Below are positions 1 to 11,282 of a stretch of DNA of 64,000 nt, piece by piece. Location: the NCBI GenBank assembly GCA_963971425.1, contig OZ020514.1, positions 27,144,602-27,208,601 of the forward strand, in the 5' to 3' direction. Each line of letters begins with the position of its first letter. The stretch's first letter is position 1. A model generated the notes under the pieces. It saw only the letters and a program-made list of their open reading frames with translations. It made no database searches and was not told the DNA's origin. The translations under genes and the position numbers were made by a program. The stretch is from Bryoerythrophyllum caledonicum (taxonomy: Eukaryota > Streptophyta > Bryopsida > Pottiales > Pottiaceae).

Positions 1-1924
1 CTGGAGAAACACCAGCCACCGGAGTCTTGGAGTCTGGCGGTGGAGGGGGCTGTTCCGGTGATCCTTCAGAGAACGGAGGTACTGGTGGTTTTGTCTCAGA
101 AGCTGACCCGGTCTCCTGGGCCAAGTCTCTATAGCTTCCGGAAGGACTCCTTGGCCCGGGCGCAGTCTCCGGGACACGGACTTTGGTGGTGCCGGGAGGT
201 CGCCTTCCGCCGGAGGATCTAATAGACGCATGTTGGGTGGCGACAGTAGATCCGGAAGCTTCTTCACAATCTCACCCGTACTTGGATTGGGAGGTAAGAT
301 ACCCTCTATCGGTGTCCGAGGTGACGGAGTGTCGAGAGACTCCGGATTCGCTAAGGTGCCCGGAGCTGGAGTTGTCTTGGTCGGTGGTTACGGAGAGGCC
401 GTAGTTCGTGTTGGGATCGTGGTGCCTTCCGGTCCAGGTGCTGGTGGGTCTTCCGGAAGCACCTGGGTGATGTTCTGGACTAGCAACTTCATCTGCTCCC
501 AGGTCCGCCCATCTTCTCCGCTTGATCTAGGAGGAACTGGATGATGTTGGCCCTGGAAACCTTCTCCTTCTTCTCTACCAGTTCGGTGAAGAGCCGGCTC
601 CGATTCATCACATCAACCAGGAATTTCAGGGCCGTTCGGACCTCTATCATGGCAGCTGCGAAACCATTGGCCTTTGCCTCAGCCAGTTTCCGGGCCGTCA
701 CCGCCAGAGCTGCCTCTTGAACATAGTGCTTTACCTTCTTCTCCATCTCCGTGCTGGCCTTGTACATGGAGGAGATTTAGGTATGCAGCACCTTCGTGCC
801 CATCTCCCTGCTCCGAAGTTCCTCCACCCTATTGATGGCGTCTTCCAGCCGGTCGACGTCTAGACTCCGGAAGATCTGGTTTGCGCTGGTGGTGATGACG
901 TAGTTGGTCTCTTCAAGGAGGCCAACTCTCCAACCGATCTTCTGGGTGAGCTCATCCATTTATTTGAGCTAACCCTTGGAGTCCTCCTTGTCGACCTTCC
1001 TCCTCTTCCGGCTCGTCTCTGCTGAGGGTCCGGACTCGTCTTCTTCGGACGATGCGGAGGAGCTGTGGATGCCCGGACTCTCCAACTCGGGCTCCTTCCC
1101 CCGAGGTCTCTTCAGAGCCCTCCAACCTTCCGGAGTGCCTGTGGTTGTTGCTTCCGGCACAGGCTCTTTCCCTCCGGATTCTTCCTCCTCTGACTCGTCC
1201 CCTCCGAATTTCTGGAAGTTGAGAATCTCGTCGTACTGCCTGACCTCCGCCGGAGTTAGCTGCTGGTGGTGACACTAGAGGTGCACCACATATGAGGCCA
1301 GAGGTGTTGCTGATTTCTTCACCTTCTGGAGATTGGCCACAAGACGGTTGATCATCTCGGTCATGAGCGTCCCCCAGTCTACGACTATCTTCTCTCGGAG
1401 CGCTCCGAGGAAAGTACAGGCCCACTTCGCCACCACCCATCTCGGCTTTTCCGGATGGAAGATAGAGTTTAAAGCCCTAGCACGAGCTGGGCGTCCTGGA
1501 GCCGAAGGTCCTACAAGTTGTAGCCATCCTTTGGGTTCGCTGGTCCCTCGAATTCGTCCGTTAAGAACTCGTCCCGCCGTTCCACCACCTTGGTGCGGCC
1601 GGCCCGAAAGTCGTACGCCTGAGACCATTCCGGAACTCCCTTGAGTTCCGAATGGGCTCTCATCAACCCCTTATACTTCTCGTCTGGGGTGCCTACAAGT
1701 TCTCGGACGTAGACCTCCTCCCAGATGCCCCAGGCAACTTCGAGCAAACCCTAGCACGCCATTGTCTTCAAGCTCGCCTTCAGTAGGTTATACTCATCTT
1801 GGTCAAGTGGGATGTCCGGAATAACGTAGGTCAAGGGGGGGAACACAACTACTGGCTCTTCATCTCTCCGGTCTTGCCCGTCTCTACTCGTACTCTTCTT
1901 CTTTGCCATCGGTACCAACTTCAT
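1..1924 (-). pseudogene. Alpha ORF1 pseudogene (gag-like)
   Basis: Homologue of the long ORF at 24762-26821. The ATG is at 1922-1924, matching the start of the other copy in sequence and context. Reading is scattered over several frames: 1511-1747, 1275-1628, 969-1440, 777-959 and 489-767 each match successive parts of the better copy. At 1-480 a minus-strand frame still encodes the Pro/Ser/Thr-rich tail. Near 500 this copy keeps the reading frame that the other copy has lost, while it has its own one-base deletion a few codons upstream. The last about 50 codons are off the window. The function is unknown; the globular N-terminal half, acidic middle and helical C-terminal region suggest a structural (gag-like) protein, which is inference. 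Confidence 0.8.
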
Positions 1925-2456
1925 GAGGCCTGCCTATTACCTCACTGTCTCTCAATGTTGTCCCTGCACGCACCAACCTCACAAAAACCCTCCCTAACGG
2001 ACGCACGTCCGTTCTAACCGTCTAAGCTTCAAACCCTAATGGCAAGCAGTTCGGAAAACCGTAAGAATGAGAGAGAAAGAGAGAGAGAAAGAAAGAAAGA
2101 GAGCTGGAGCAAAAACCTCGACACGCAAAGACAAAGTGAAAATAAAGAGTCTCCTACCGAACCCCAGCCTTTTGTAGTCTGGCCGTTAGTACGGCTCATG
2201 ATGACGGTTGATGGTGACATCTCTGGCTGACGGATCCGGATAACTGACTGACCCGAAATTCCGATAACTACTCCGGCTCCGCTATAGCAATTTTAGGCTC
2301 AATTAGGGTTTGCAGTCAGGTCCATCCGACTTTATTCTTACAAGAAGACTATAGGTTGTATTTCAGCACGAACTATCGTAACCAATTAACTAATTTTTTT
2401 GTATTGGCCGGAATTTAAGGTTAACTTCCGGCACCATGTGGGAACGGAGTCCCACA
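1..2456 (-). mobile_element. Alpha element, copy a (3' part off window)
   Basis: This is a minus-strand copy of the element that is complete at 23449-27350. Its 5' end lies at 2456: the terminal hairpin (TGTGGGA, six bases, TCCCACA, read on the minus strand) abuts plus-strand Alpha sequence that begins abruptly at 2457. The order is hairpin end, about 530 bp of leader, then a broken ORF to the window edge. It has therefore inserted into another Alpha copy of opposite orientation. Its 3' end, and so its second target duplication, lies left of base 1. The expected duplication at the visible side would be GTCAG (2457-2461). Confidence 0.8.
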
Positions 2457-2700
2457 GTCAGCTTCCGAGACAGAACCACCAACATCTCCGGTGCCGGAAG
2501 GTTCAATGGAACAGCCCCCTCCACCGCCGAACTCTAGGACTCCGGTGGCTAGGGTTCCTCCAGCGACCGGACCATCGACCCTGAAGACCAACCTTGTGCT
2601 GGCAACGTCGAAGAAAGCGAAAGGCAAGCAGCGAGCTCCGGTGGAGATCTCTCCTTCTCGCGGGAATGAGAGAAATCGGGGGCCGGGTGCACCGACCTAG
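2457..2700 (+). pseudogene. C-terminal tail of Alpha ORF1
   Basis: The plus strand encodes a Pro-rich stretch ending in VEISPSRGNERNRGPGAPT and a stop at 2698-2700. It matches the last about 80 residues of the ORF at 24762-26821, which ends in RSGRNRGPGAPT. It starts in mid-gene because copy a is inserted at 2456/2457. Only the tail of the protein remains here. Confidence 0.8.
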
Positions 2701-2911
2701 ATTAATTAGGTGTAGTTTTCTTTTTGGGGTCTAGATTCCGAATCATCAACGATTAACGATGGGCCCGAAGTACACCCGGCTGTTGTCGGAATTGGCTGCC
2801 TTTTTGTGTAGTTAGAATGGGGATTCCGGAGTCGGAAACTTTTCCGAGATTTTAGGATCTGAGATCCGATCTGGAACTTTTTCCGGATTTCTCGGATCTT
2901 TTAGATTAGAT

Positions 2912-2936
2912 TGTGAGCCGCAAAAACGGCTCACGG
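2912..2936 (+). repeat. 5'-terminal hairpin of Beta element 1
   Basis: GTGAGCCG, six A-rich bases and CGGCTCAC form a perfect 8-bp stem directly at the element's first bases. Beta element 2 has the same arrangement at its corresponding end (13813-13837), with a 7-bp stem. The outer terminus at 6571-6578 is a further copy of the same half-site. Confidence 0.75.
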
Positions 2937-3845
2937 TGACGAATGGACCACGCATTGTGTCCATTAAGGTTAACAAAGTAGTGGAAATGGGTTATCCCAT
3001 TGGTTAGCTCTTGGTTTTTGATGAAAATGGCTTAATAGCCTTGCCATTTACTAATTCCTTAATAGGAGCCACTTTATGGCAACCACGGATTTTATTACGT
3101 TAACCAAAAAAATATTTAGGAAGGAAAAATGAAGAGAAGATTGAGCAAAAACAAAGACAATAGAAAAGAAGAAGAAATAGAAGTGGTGGAGAAGAAATTA
3201 CCTCCTACCGAGTTGGGGACCACAATTGGCCACGGTGAAGAAAACACGGGAAAAAAAATTGAGAGAAGAAGAAGAATGATGGTGGGGGAAAGGAAAAAAG
3301 AAGGAGGCTTAAAAAGCCCTCAAAAAGTAGTTAAAAGGGCCCAAAAGGCTTGAGCAAACCCCTCACCAATCACTAAGTAAAGTTAGGAATTATCCTAAGC
3401 AAGGGGAATTCAATCTAGGTAGATTAATTAGATTTAGCATCCTTGAATTTAGCTTAGTGGTTCACTTATTGGAGATCATGCGCACCCCATGTGGCATGAA
3501 GTTAAAGTTGAGATTTAGGAATTCGTTGATTAGTGGGACAACCACTTTTGTTAAATGCAAGGGTGGCACGGAGATAAGTGTCATAGGTTAATAGGTTTTT
3601 TAAGACTAAAGTCATTAATGGAAGAAGGCAAAGGCGGCGGGGAACGCCCTTAGGAATGAGCGGGGAGCAAAGGAGCTTGGGGGTTACCCCCTGGAGGGCT
3701 CTCATTCTCTTGACGGGTGAGTGAGAGTGAGTGAAGGTGAGTGAAGGAAAGGGAGATAGGGAATGAAGGAGCGTGGACAAGGAAGAGCCAGTAGCCCCGG
3801 CCAGTGAAGGGAGTTTTTATTGTAGGAAGTAGCGAATTCGGTGAC

Positions 3846-6142
3846 GAGAGCAGAGGAGAGCACGATCACGAAGAAGAAAATGACGACAGCACAGGAGAGC
3901 ACGATCACGAAGAAGAAGAAGACGACAGCAGAGGCGAGCACGATCACGAAGAAGAAGACGACAACAGCAGAGGCGAGCACGATCACGAAGAAGAAGAAGA
4001 CGACAGCAGAGGGGAGCACGATCACGAAGAAGTAGAAGACAACAGCAGAGGCGAGCACGATCATGAAGAAGAAGAAGACGAGCGTAGCGGCGAGCACGAT
4101 CACGAAGAAGAAGAAGACGAGAGCAGAGGCAAGCACGATCACGAAGAAGAAGAAGAAGAAGATAGCAGAGGCGAGCACGATCACGAAGAAGAAGAAGACG
4201 ACAGCAGAGGGGAGCACGATCACAAAGAAGAAGAAGACGAGAGTAGTGGCGAGCACGATCACGAAGAAGAAGAAGACGACAGCAGAGGGGAGCACGATCA
4301 CAAAGAAGAAGAAGACGAGAGCAGGGGCGAGCACGATCACGAAGAAGATGAAAACGACAACAGAGGGGAGCACGATCACGAAGAAAAAGAAGACGAGAGC
4401 ACAAGAGACCACGATCACGAAGAAGAAGAAGGCAAGAGCAGGGGCGAGCACGATCATGAAGAAGAAGAAGACGACAGCAGACGGAAGCACGATTACGAAG
4501 AAGAAGAAGAAGACAGCAGTAGAGGGGAGAACAATCACGAAGGAGAAGAAGACGACACCAAAGGACAGCACCATCACGAAGCAGAAGAAGACGACAACAG
4601 ACGGGAGCACCATCACGAAGAAGAAGAAGACGACAGGAGAGGACAGCACCATCACGAAGCAGAAGAACACAACAGCAGAGGGAAGCACAATCACAAAGAA
4701 GAAGAAGACAACAGCAGAGGGGAGCACGATCACGAAGAAGAAGAAGACCGCAGCAGAGGGGAGCACGATCACAAAGAAGGAGAAAACGAGAGCAAAGGCG
4801 AGCACGATCACGAAGACCAAGAAGACGACAGCAGAGAGAGCACGATCACGAAGACGAAGAAGACGACAACAGAGGACAGCACGATCACCAGGAAGAAGAA
4901 GACGACAGCAGAGGCGAGCACGATCACCAAGAAGTAGAAGACGATAGCAGAGGAGAGCACGATCACGCCGAAGAAGAATACGACAGCAGAGGGGTGCACG
5001 ATCACGAAGAAGAAGAAGATGACGACAGCAGAGGCGAGCACGATCACGAAGAAGAAGAAGACGACAACAGAGGCGAGCACGATCACGAAGAAGAAGAAGA
5101 CGACAACAGAGGGGAGCACAATCACGAAGAAGAAGAAGACGATAGCAGAGGCGAGCACGATCACGAAGAAGAAGAAGACGATAGTAGAAGAGAGCACGAT
5201 CACGAAGAAGAAGAAGACGACAACAGAGGCGAGCACGATCAAGAAGAAGAAGAAGACGGCAGCAGAGGAGAGCACGATCACGAAAAAGAAGAAGGCGACA
5301 GCAGAGGGGTGCACGATCACAAAGAAGAAGAAGACGACAACAGAGGGGAGCACGATCACGAAGAAGAAGACGACGATAGCAGAGGCGAGCACGATCACGA
5401 AGAAGAAGAAGACGACAGCAGAGGGGAGCACGTCACGGAGAAGAAGAAGACGGCAGCAGAGGAGAGCACGATCACAAAAAAGAAGAAGGCGACAGCAGAG
5501 GGGTGCACGATCACGAAGAAGAAGAAGACGACAACAGAGGGGAGCACAATCACGAAGAAGAAGAAGACGATAGTAGAGGAGAGCTCGATCACGAAGAAGA
5601 AGAAGACGACAACAGAGGCGAGCACGATCACGAAAAAGAAGAAGGCGACAGCAGAGGGGTGCACGATCACGAAGAAGAAGAAGACGACAACAGAGGGGAG
5701 CACAATCACGAAGAAGAAGAAGAAGAGGACAACACTGGAGAGCACGATCAAGAAGAAGAAGAAGATGGCAAGAGAGGAGAGCACGATCACGAAAAAGAAG
5801 AAGGCGATAGCAGAGGGGTGCACGATCACGAAAAAGAAGAAGGCGATAGCAGAGGGGTGCACGATCACGAAGAAGAAGAAGAAGAGGACAACACTGGAGA
5901 GCACGATCACGAAGAAGAAGAAGAAGACGATTGGAGAGGGAAGCACGATCACGAAGAAGAAGAAGACGATAGTAGAGGAGAGCACGTTCACGAAGAAAAA
6001 GAAGAGGACACCAGAGGGGAGCACGATCATGAAGAGGAAGAAGACGATTGCAGAGGAGAGCACGATCACGAAGAAGAAGAAGACGACAGCAGAGGGGAGC
6101 ACGATCAGGAAGAAGACGAAGACGACAGCAGAGGGGAGCAAT
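3846..6142. repeat. 39-bp minisatellite, about 59 units
   Basis: Tandem repeats of a 39-bp unit, roughly GAGCACGATCAC then GAAGAAGAAGAAGACGAC then AGCAGAGGC, fill 2.3 kb with point changes and small 3-bp length changes. Because the unit is a multiple of three and purine-rich on one strand, frames stay open on both strands for hundreds of codons. One plus frame reads HDHEEEEDDSRGE per unit, another STITKKKKTTAEA; the minus strand gives hydrophobic VLPSAVVFFFFVI. Long ORFs here (3804-4937 and 4994-6151 on plus, 3702-4820 and 4808-6169 on minus) are by-products of the repeat unless transcripts show otherwise. Confidence 0.95.
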
Positions 6143-7290
6143 AAAAGCTAATAAGAGTACAAAAAACAAACATAGAAAACAGAGTCATAACCACGAAGAT
6201 AATGAAGAATTAAACTTTGGGCATAAAAAGAAGAAGCCTGTCTGCTGGTCGCTGCTGCCAGGGTCGCACTTAGGCTTGGAATTGGTTGTTGAGGTTCTAA
6301 TCAAGTTTACAAGGTGGAATTAAACCTGTCGAAACTTTAAAACGCTGAGAACGGGGTTTTGAGGTGGAACTTATGCTTATTTTAAAGTTGGGTTTAACTT
6401 AAGGCTCAATCTAACCATTACAGCACTAATCATTAACGAACCTTCTCAAGTGACCACACCTTGGGTCACCGTGCTTGTATGAATGGTTGAATAGGGCCTG
6501 CACAAGGGGTTGTATCCCACATTAGGGTCTTGTGTTCAAGGTAAGCCATCCATTAGGGGGTGGTTTATTTGGCTCACAAAGATCTAGCGGATTTCCGGTA
6601 GGAGTAGCTAGGAGGAAAGCTAAGGTTAGAAGGGACTTAGTTAGTACTTGATTGTGAGGTTTTGGAGAAAAACCTTTCATCTTGTCCTTCTCGCTCTAAA
6701 TACACTTCAAACCTTATTACCAGACTTGCTTCCTTGTATACTTTGGTGTAGAGTGTAGACTTTGTGTGATTTTTACCTTGTTAGTGCGATTGTATGAGAA
6801 TTCTCCCGGAAGGCAGAGTGGTAACCATGTGCGGTAGAGGGGAAATCGGTTAAGGTCCGTGTCGAGAGATCGCTTGGGAGAGTTGGAGGGCTGTTGCAGA
6901 GGTGTGCCTGGTAGAATCCAGGGTCCGGAAGTAGCCTGGAGGGGAAGAGATGAACTACAGAGGTGTTCCTGGTAATCTCTAGGAAACGGAAGTACTCGTG
7001 TTAACCTGGATTCCGGTCAAGGCCGGAGTTCTCCCCAAAGATAGGAACAAAGCCTGATGCGTAGGTCTAGACATAATACCCTCGACGAGTGCTAACCTCC
7101 GCTCCGGAGATGTACAATCATACTTACCGGAATGTCGTTGTAATCCAAATTTTACTCTGTGTGACCGCATTCACAGGGCCATCCGGATGTCGTGACAGTC
7201 TAAGTTTAGCAACACCAATCAAATCACCGGTTAGCGAAGTAGGAGAGTGGTGTTCGGTCACTATAAGTTCCGGACCAGGAATGCTAGAAT

Positions 7291-7375
7291 GTGAGCAGTG
7301 AGCAGTGGGCAGTGAGCAGTGAGCAATAAGCAGTGAGCAGTGAGTAGTGAGTAATGAGCAGTGAGTAGTAAGCAA
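7291..7375 (+). repeat. GAGCAGT tandem repeat, left end
   Basis: About twelve degenerate copies of the 7-mer GAGCAGT lie just inside the left terminus. The complementary array (CACTGCT) lies just inside the right terminus at 10709-10757, so the two form extended inverted repeats of the element. Confidence 0.9.
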
Positions 7376-7589
7376 TTTATTTTTTTCAGTTGGGCACCCT
7401 ATAACCACAGATTTGGGGTGATTTACAAGAAACAATTTCACATTGTGACCTTTTTCTGTGGTATGAAAAAAGATCAAAATGGGAGAAAGTTGGATTAAAA
7501 AACCCCGAAATAAACTATTTGGAGGATATTTGGATGCATGTAGATAGATGAATGTAGATGAATGATTGCTTAACTTATAGTTAAAAAAA

Positions 7590-8845
7590 ATATAGCAACT
7601 TCTAAAATATTAGTAAATAAAAGAAAAAAAAAAGAAAAAAAAAACCAACCAAGGGGCTCCTTGGTACCGAAGAGGGCCCTGAGGGTGAAACCAAAAAAAA
7701 CAAAAAAAACAAAAAAAAACAAAAAAACCACTCGAAGGGCTCCTCGGTACCAAAGAGGGCCAATGAGGGCGAAACCAAAAAAAAAAACATAAAAACAAAA
7801 AAACAAAAAAACCAGCTGAAGGGCTCCTCGGTACCGAGGAGGGTCATGAGGGCGAAACCAAAAAAAAAAAACGGCTGAGGGGCTCCTCGATACCAAGGAG
7901 TGCCTTGAGGGCAAAACCAAGAGAAACCAAAAAAAGAATACAAAAAAAAAAATTTAAAAAATTTAAAATTATCGCCATTAAGAAAAATTCTCCTTAAAGG
8001 GTTATTCAAATTGCCCATTTGGCACTTCAAACTTCTTCGTATATTTGAATACAAAAATTCTTGCTTTCACTACAATGTTACATAGTTTTACAATTCTTGC
8101 TTCGACTACAATTTGAGTGAGGGAAAAAATGGCACCTTGGTACCAAAGTGCCCATTTGGCACTCCAAACTTTTATGAAATTTTGAACACTAAAATCCTTG
8201 CTTCCACTATAACTTTACATAGTTTGAATGAGGGGAAAAATGGCACCTCGGTAACGAAGTGCCCATTTGGCACTCCAAAATTTTATGTAATTTTGAATAC
8301 TAAAATTCTTGCTTCCACTATAATCTTCATCGCAGTGGAGCATTAGGCCAACGCAAAGCAAGGGTGAATTGCAAACACTTGTATTATATATACAGATTCT
8401 TGTGCAAGGCAAACCTAGAAGACAACAAGTAAATACATGCACCAAGTCTTAGTTTCAATGAAGTACAGCTCCTACTCCGCAATAGTAATCTCTAAGTTTT
8501 CCTTGTTTTGGTCATGGTAGTTATGGCAAGTTATTGCCTCATTTATAGTTTAACTTTGAAAACTACACAAAACTTTGGAGGGCCAAAATGGCTCCTTGGT
8601 ACCGAGGAACCCTTTAGGGCTTCACAAAAAACTTGTGAAGTTCAACGATTCTCACTTGTAGAAATAGTAGAATTTATTGAGGAAAAATATTTTGAAACAT
8701 GTTTTACTTGTTGTTGGGAACGGGAAAAAAAATCAAAAAAATTAGACAAAAAATAAAGAAATAAATGGGCCTAGTAGGCTCTTTGGCACAGAAGAACCTC
8801 TTTTGACTTCTTTAAGATCTTGTAGTTCAGTGATTCATCTTCTAA
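7590..8845. repeat. Internal direct duplication, unit 1
   Basis: The segment starting AGCAACTTCTAAAATAT at about 7590 is repeated from about 8846. It contains A-rich palindromic cassettes (7640-7920), then a unique part (7960-8840) rich in TTTGGCACTCCAAA-like motifs. The two units differ by scattered substitutions and by indels in the A-rich tracts, so the duplication is old relative to those tracts. Confidence 0.85.
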
Positions 8846-9370
8846 AATATAGCAACTTCTAAAATATCAGTAAAAAAAAGAAAAAAGAAAAAAGAAAAAC
8901 CAGCCAAGAGGCTCCTCAGTACCGAGGAGGGCCCTTAGGGCGAAACCAAAAAAAACAAAAAAAAAACAAAAAAAAAAAAAAACCAGTCGAAGGGTTTCTC
9001 AGTACCGAGGTTCGAGGAGGGCAATGAGGGCGAAACCAAAAAAAAAACAAAAAAACAAAAAAACAAAAAAACCAGGCAAAGGGTTCCTCGGTACCGAGGA
9101 GGGCCATGAGGGCGAAACCAAAAAAACCAAAAAAAACAAAAAATTTAAATTTTTTTAAAAAAAAAATTAATTTTTTAAAAAAAATTTTTTAATTTTTTTT
9201 AAAAAAAATTTAAAAAAAAAACAGCAGAGGGGCTCCTTGGTACCGAGGAGTGCCCGGAGGGCGAAACGAAGGATTAAAATAAAATTAAAAAAATTAAAAA
9301 TTAAAAAATTAAAAATCCATGGCCAGGGGGCTTCTCGGTATCGAGGAGCGCCCTGAGGGCAAAACCAAAG
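7640..9370. repeat. Dispersed palindromic cassette CTCCTCGGTACCGAGGAG
   Basis: An 18-bp palindrome centred on GGTACC, followed by GGGCC(A/C)TGAGGGCGAAACC and a run of A, occurs about nine times (near 7650, 7740, 7825, 7880, 8910, 9000, 9080, 9235 and 9330). Several copies are perfect or differ by one or two bases. Each could extrude a short hairpin. No protein is implied; the Phe-rich minus-strand ORFs are translations of the A-runs. Confidence 0.85.
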
Positions 9371-10170
9371 GAAACCAAAAGAAAAAATACAAACTTACAA
9401 AAATAAAAATAAATTATCGCCCATTAAGAAAATTCCTCCTTAAGGGGTTATTCAAATTGCCCATTTGGCACTTCAAACTTCTCCGTATATTTGAATACAT
9501 AAATTCTTGCTTTCACTATAGTTTTACATAATTTTACAATTCTTGCTTCCACTTCAATTTTAGTGAGGGGAAAAATGGCACCTTGGTACCAAAGTGCCCA
9601 TTTGGCACTCCAAAATTTTATGTAATTTTGAATACTAAAATTCTTGCTTCTATTATAATCTTCATCGTTGTGGAGCATTAAGCCAACGCAAAGCGTGGGT
9701 GAATTGCAAACACTTGTATTATATATACAGATTCTTGTGCAAGGCAAACCTGGAAGACAACAAGTAAATACATGCACCAAGTCTTAGTTTCAATGAAGTA
9801 CAGCTCCTACTCCGCAATAGTAATCTCTAAGTTTTTCTTGTTTTGGTCATGGTAGTTATGGCAAGTTATTGCCTCGTTTATAGTTTAACTTTGAAACTAC
9901 ACAAAACTTTGGAGGGTCAAAATGGCTCTTTGGTACCGAGGAACCCCTTAGGGCTTCACAAAAAACTTGTGAAGTTCAACGATTCTCACTTGTAGAAATA
10001 GTAGAATTTATTGAGGAAAAATATTTTGAAACATGTTTTACCTGTTGTTGGGAACGGAAAAAAAATCAAAAAAATTAGACAAAAAATAAAGAAATAAATG
10101 GGCCTAGTAGGCTCTTTGGCACAGAAGAACCTCTTATGACTTATTTAAAATCTTGTAGTTTAGTGATTCA
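8846..10170. repeat. Internal direct duplication, unit 2
   Basis: Second copy of 7590-8845. The match resumes well at 9415-10160 (compare 7968-8820). A 230-bp block of the single-copy part in unit 1 (about 8150-8270) is missing here. The A-rich cassettes at 8890-9370 are expanded, with an almost pure A/T stretch at 9140-9220. Confidence 0.85.
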
Positions 10171-10319
10171 TCTTCACTCTTGAAAGGTATATTTTTTTTT
10201 GCGGCATGAATTATGAAGCACTGTTAACTAACATAATTTTTTTTTCCCATTAAATTTCATATTGCTCATAGAGAAATTTTGGTAAAACTAGATGAGATTT
10301 TGAATGGATGCTCTAAACT

Positions 10320-10495
10320 TCATTCATCCATAAACTCTGTCCAAACTTATTCATCCATTCAAAATATATCATCCAAATTTATTCATCCATTTAAAATATA
10401 TCATCCAAAATATATCATCCAAACGTATTCATCCATTTAAAATATATCTTTTAAAATATATCATCCAAACTTATTCATCCATTTAATGATGAGAA
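10320..10495. repeat. ATTCATCCA/AAAATATATC tandem repeat
   Basis: Short units of TTATTCATCCATTTAAAATATATCATCCAAA recur about six times with deletions, inside the Mutator-like element. Similar ATCC-type motifs also occur at 20700-20930 and 30440-30520. Confidence 0.8.
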
Positions 10496-10708
10496 ATAGT
10501 CAACTTCATATTAAAGTTTGGTTAGGTTTGTCTCTAAAATTCAACATTTATTTTTATGTGAAGCAATTTCATAGCCCATTTGTAAGTGAAAAGTCACATA
10601 AGACATTTGTAAACCATGGTAATAGGTTGCAAAATTTTACTTTTTAAAGTATCATTTATAGAAAAATCCTATAATTAGAATATCCATGTCCATTTTTATC
10701 CTCCCTCC

Positions 10709-10757
10709 TCACTGCTCACTGCTCACTGCTCACTGCTCACCGCTCACAGCTCACATC
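10709..10757 (-). repeat. GAGCAGT tandem repeat, right end
   Basis: About seven copies of the 7-mer on the minus strand (CACTGCT on plus) form the inverted counterpart of 7291-7375. The array is shorter on this side. Confidence 0.9.
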
Positions 10758-11282
10758 CTAGCGTCGTTGAGTTCCGGACAGTGGGTGCCTAGCCACTTAA
10801 AGTCAGCAGGCAGTGGAAAATCCAGCCACTTACACAAATTAGGATCAGTGGACTTCGGCCACTTGCTTAAGAACTCCAAGAGACTCTCTGAGGAGGAACA
10901 GAGACAAATCAAACTACCCTCCGGACTTTCGGAAATTACTTTCCGGAAGACATTGTACACAATCCGGACTCCGGAAGGATCCGGATCCCTACTACACAAG
11001 CAAAGAGCATAGCTAACCTTTGAAACGATTGTTGTGATAGTTTAGTATTTAGGAGTGTTTGGAAAAGAACCTTAGGTCTCTATGGGAACGAAACTGGAGC
11101 GGTTACTTTGGAAGCATATAGTGACGATTAGGTGCATTTTGGAGGAATATTGTCTCTACGAACTGCAACAGAAGACCTTGCCGGTGACAACAACCCCGTG
11201 TCTGATCATAGCCCACCTAGGGACAACTCTGCAAACGAGCACAATGGAGATGCACTACATGACCATTTTCACAATGTCCACG

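Larger units (their letters stand above)
2912..6578 (+). mobile_element. Beta element 1 (LTR-type unit, 3667 bp)
   Basis: It begins TGTGAGCC (2912) and ends GGCTCACA (6571-6578). It is flanked by TAGAT (2907-2911) and AAGAT (6579-6583); the uninterrupted Alpha copy reads AAGAT at this point, so the left copy has one mutation. TG...CA ends and a 5-bp duplication are the hallmark of retroviral-type integrase. I see no direct terminal repeats and no pol genes, so a solo LTR or a non-autonomous LTR element fits best. The first 150 bp and last 30 bp match Beta element 2 in inverted orientation. The unit holds a purine-rich segment (3120-3330), unique sequence (3360-3840), a long minisatellite (3846-6142) and a further 430 bp of unique sequence. 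Confidence 0.75.
7276..10769. mobile_element. Mutator-like non-autonomous element (3494 bp)
   Basis: It is flanked by a perfect 10-bp duplication, AGTTCCGGAC, at 7266-7275 and 10770-10779. The undisturbed Alpha copy has this site once. The ends align without gaps as inverted repeats: CAGGAATGCTAGAATGTGAG at left, CAACGACGCTAGGATGTGAG as the complement at right, followed inward on both sides by GAGCAGT tandem repeats. A 9-11 bp duplication with repeat-rich inverted ends is typical of the Mutator superfamily. No transposase-like ORF is present. Inside are a tandem duplication of about 1.25 kb, arrays of a KpnI-type palindrome and A-rich tracts. Confidence 0.8.
2457..11170 (+). mobile_element. 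Alpha element, copy b, interrupted three times
   Basis: Plus-strand Alpha copy in three visible pieces: 2457-2911, 6579-7275 and 10770/10780-11170. Joined in order they are collinear with the complement of the complete copy from about 25.0 kb down to 23449. The gaps are exactly the Beta element 2912-6578 and the Mutator-like element 7276-10769. The 3' terminus is AACTGCAACA at 11161-11170, the same terminus as in copies c and d. The 5' half lies beyond copy a, off the window. Sequence downstream (from 11171) differs from that beside the other copies, so this is a true element end. Confidence 0.8.

Noticed and set aside
2425-2456. TGGTGCCGGAAG next to the Alpha hairpin as a tRNA primer-binding site
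   Set aside because: The element's outer end, fixed by the target duplication of copy d, lies only about 20 bp away, so there is no LTR for it to follow. A chance resemblance is more likely, though a very unusual structure cannot be excluded.
3702-6169. Very long ORFs on both strands (up to 453 codons) taken as membrane or acidic proteins
   Set aside because: They come from a 39-bp tandem repeat whose length is a multiple of three; both strands are open at once, which is expected from the repeat alone.
7291-7375. GAGCAGT array as telomeric or CRISPR-like repeat
   Set aside because: The unit does not match plant telomere repeats, there are no spacers, and it is paired with an inverted array at the other end of a transposon.
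7570-9110. Phe-rich minus-strand ORFs (for example 7570-7920 and 7602-8054) as membrane proteins
   Set aside because: They translate A-runs and palindromic cassettes in the Mutator-like element.
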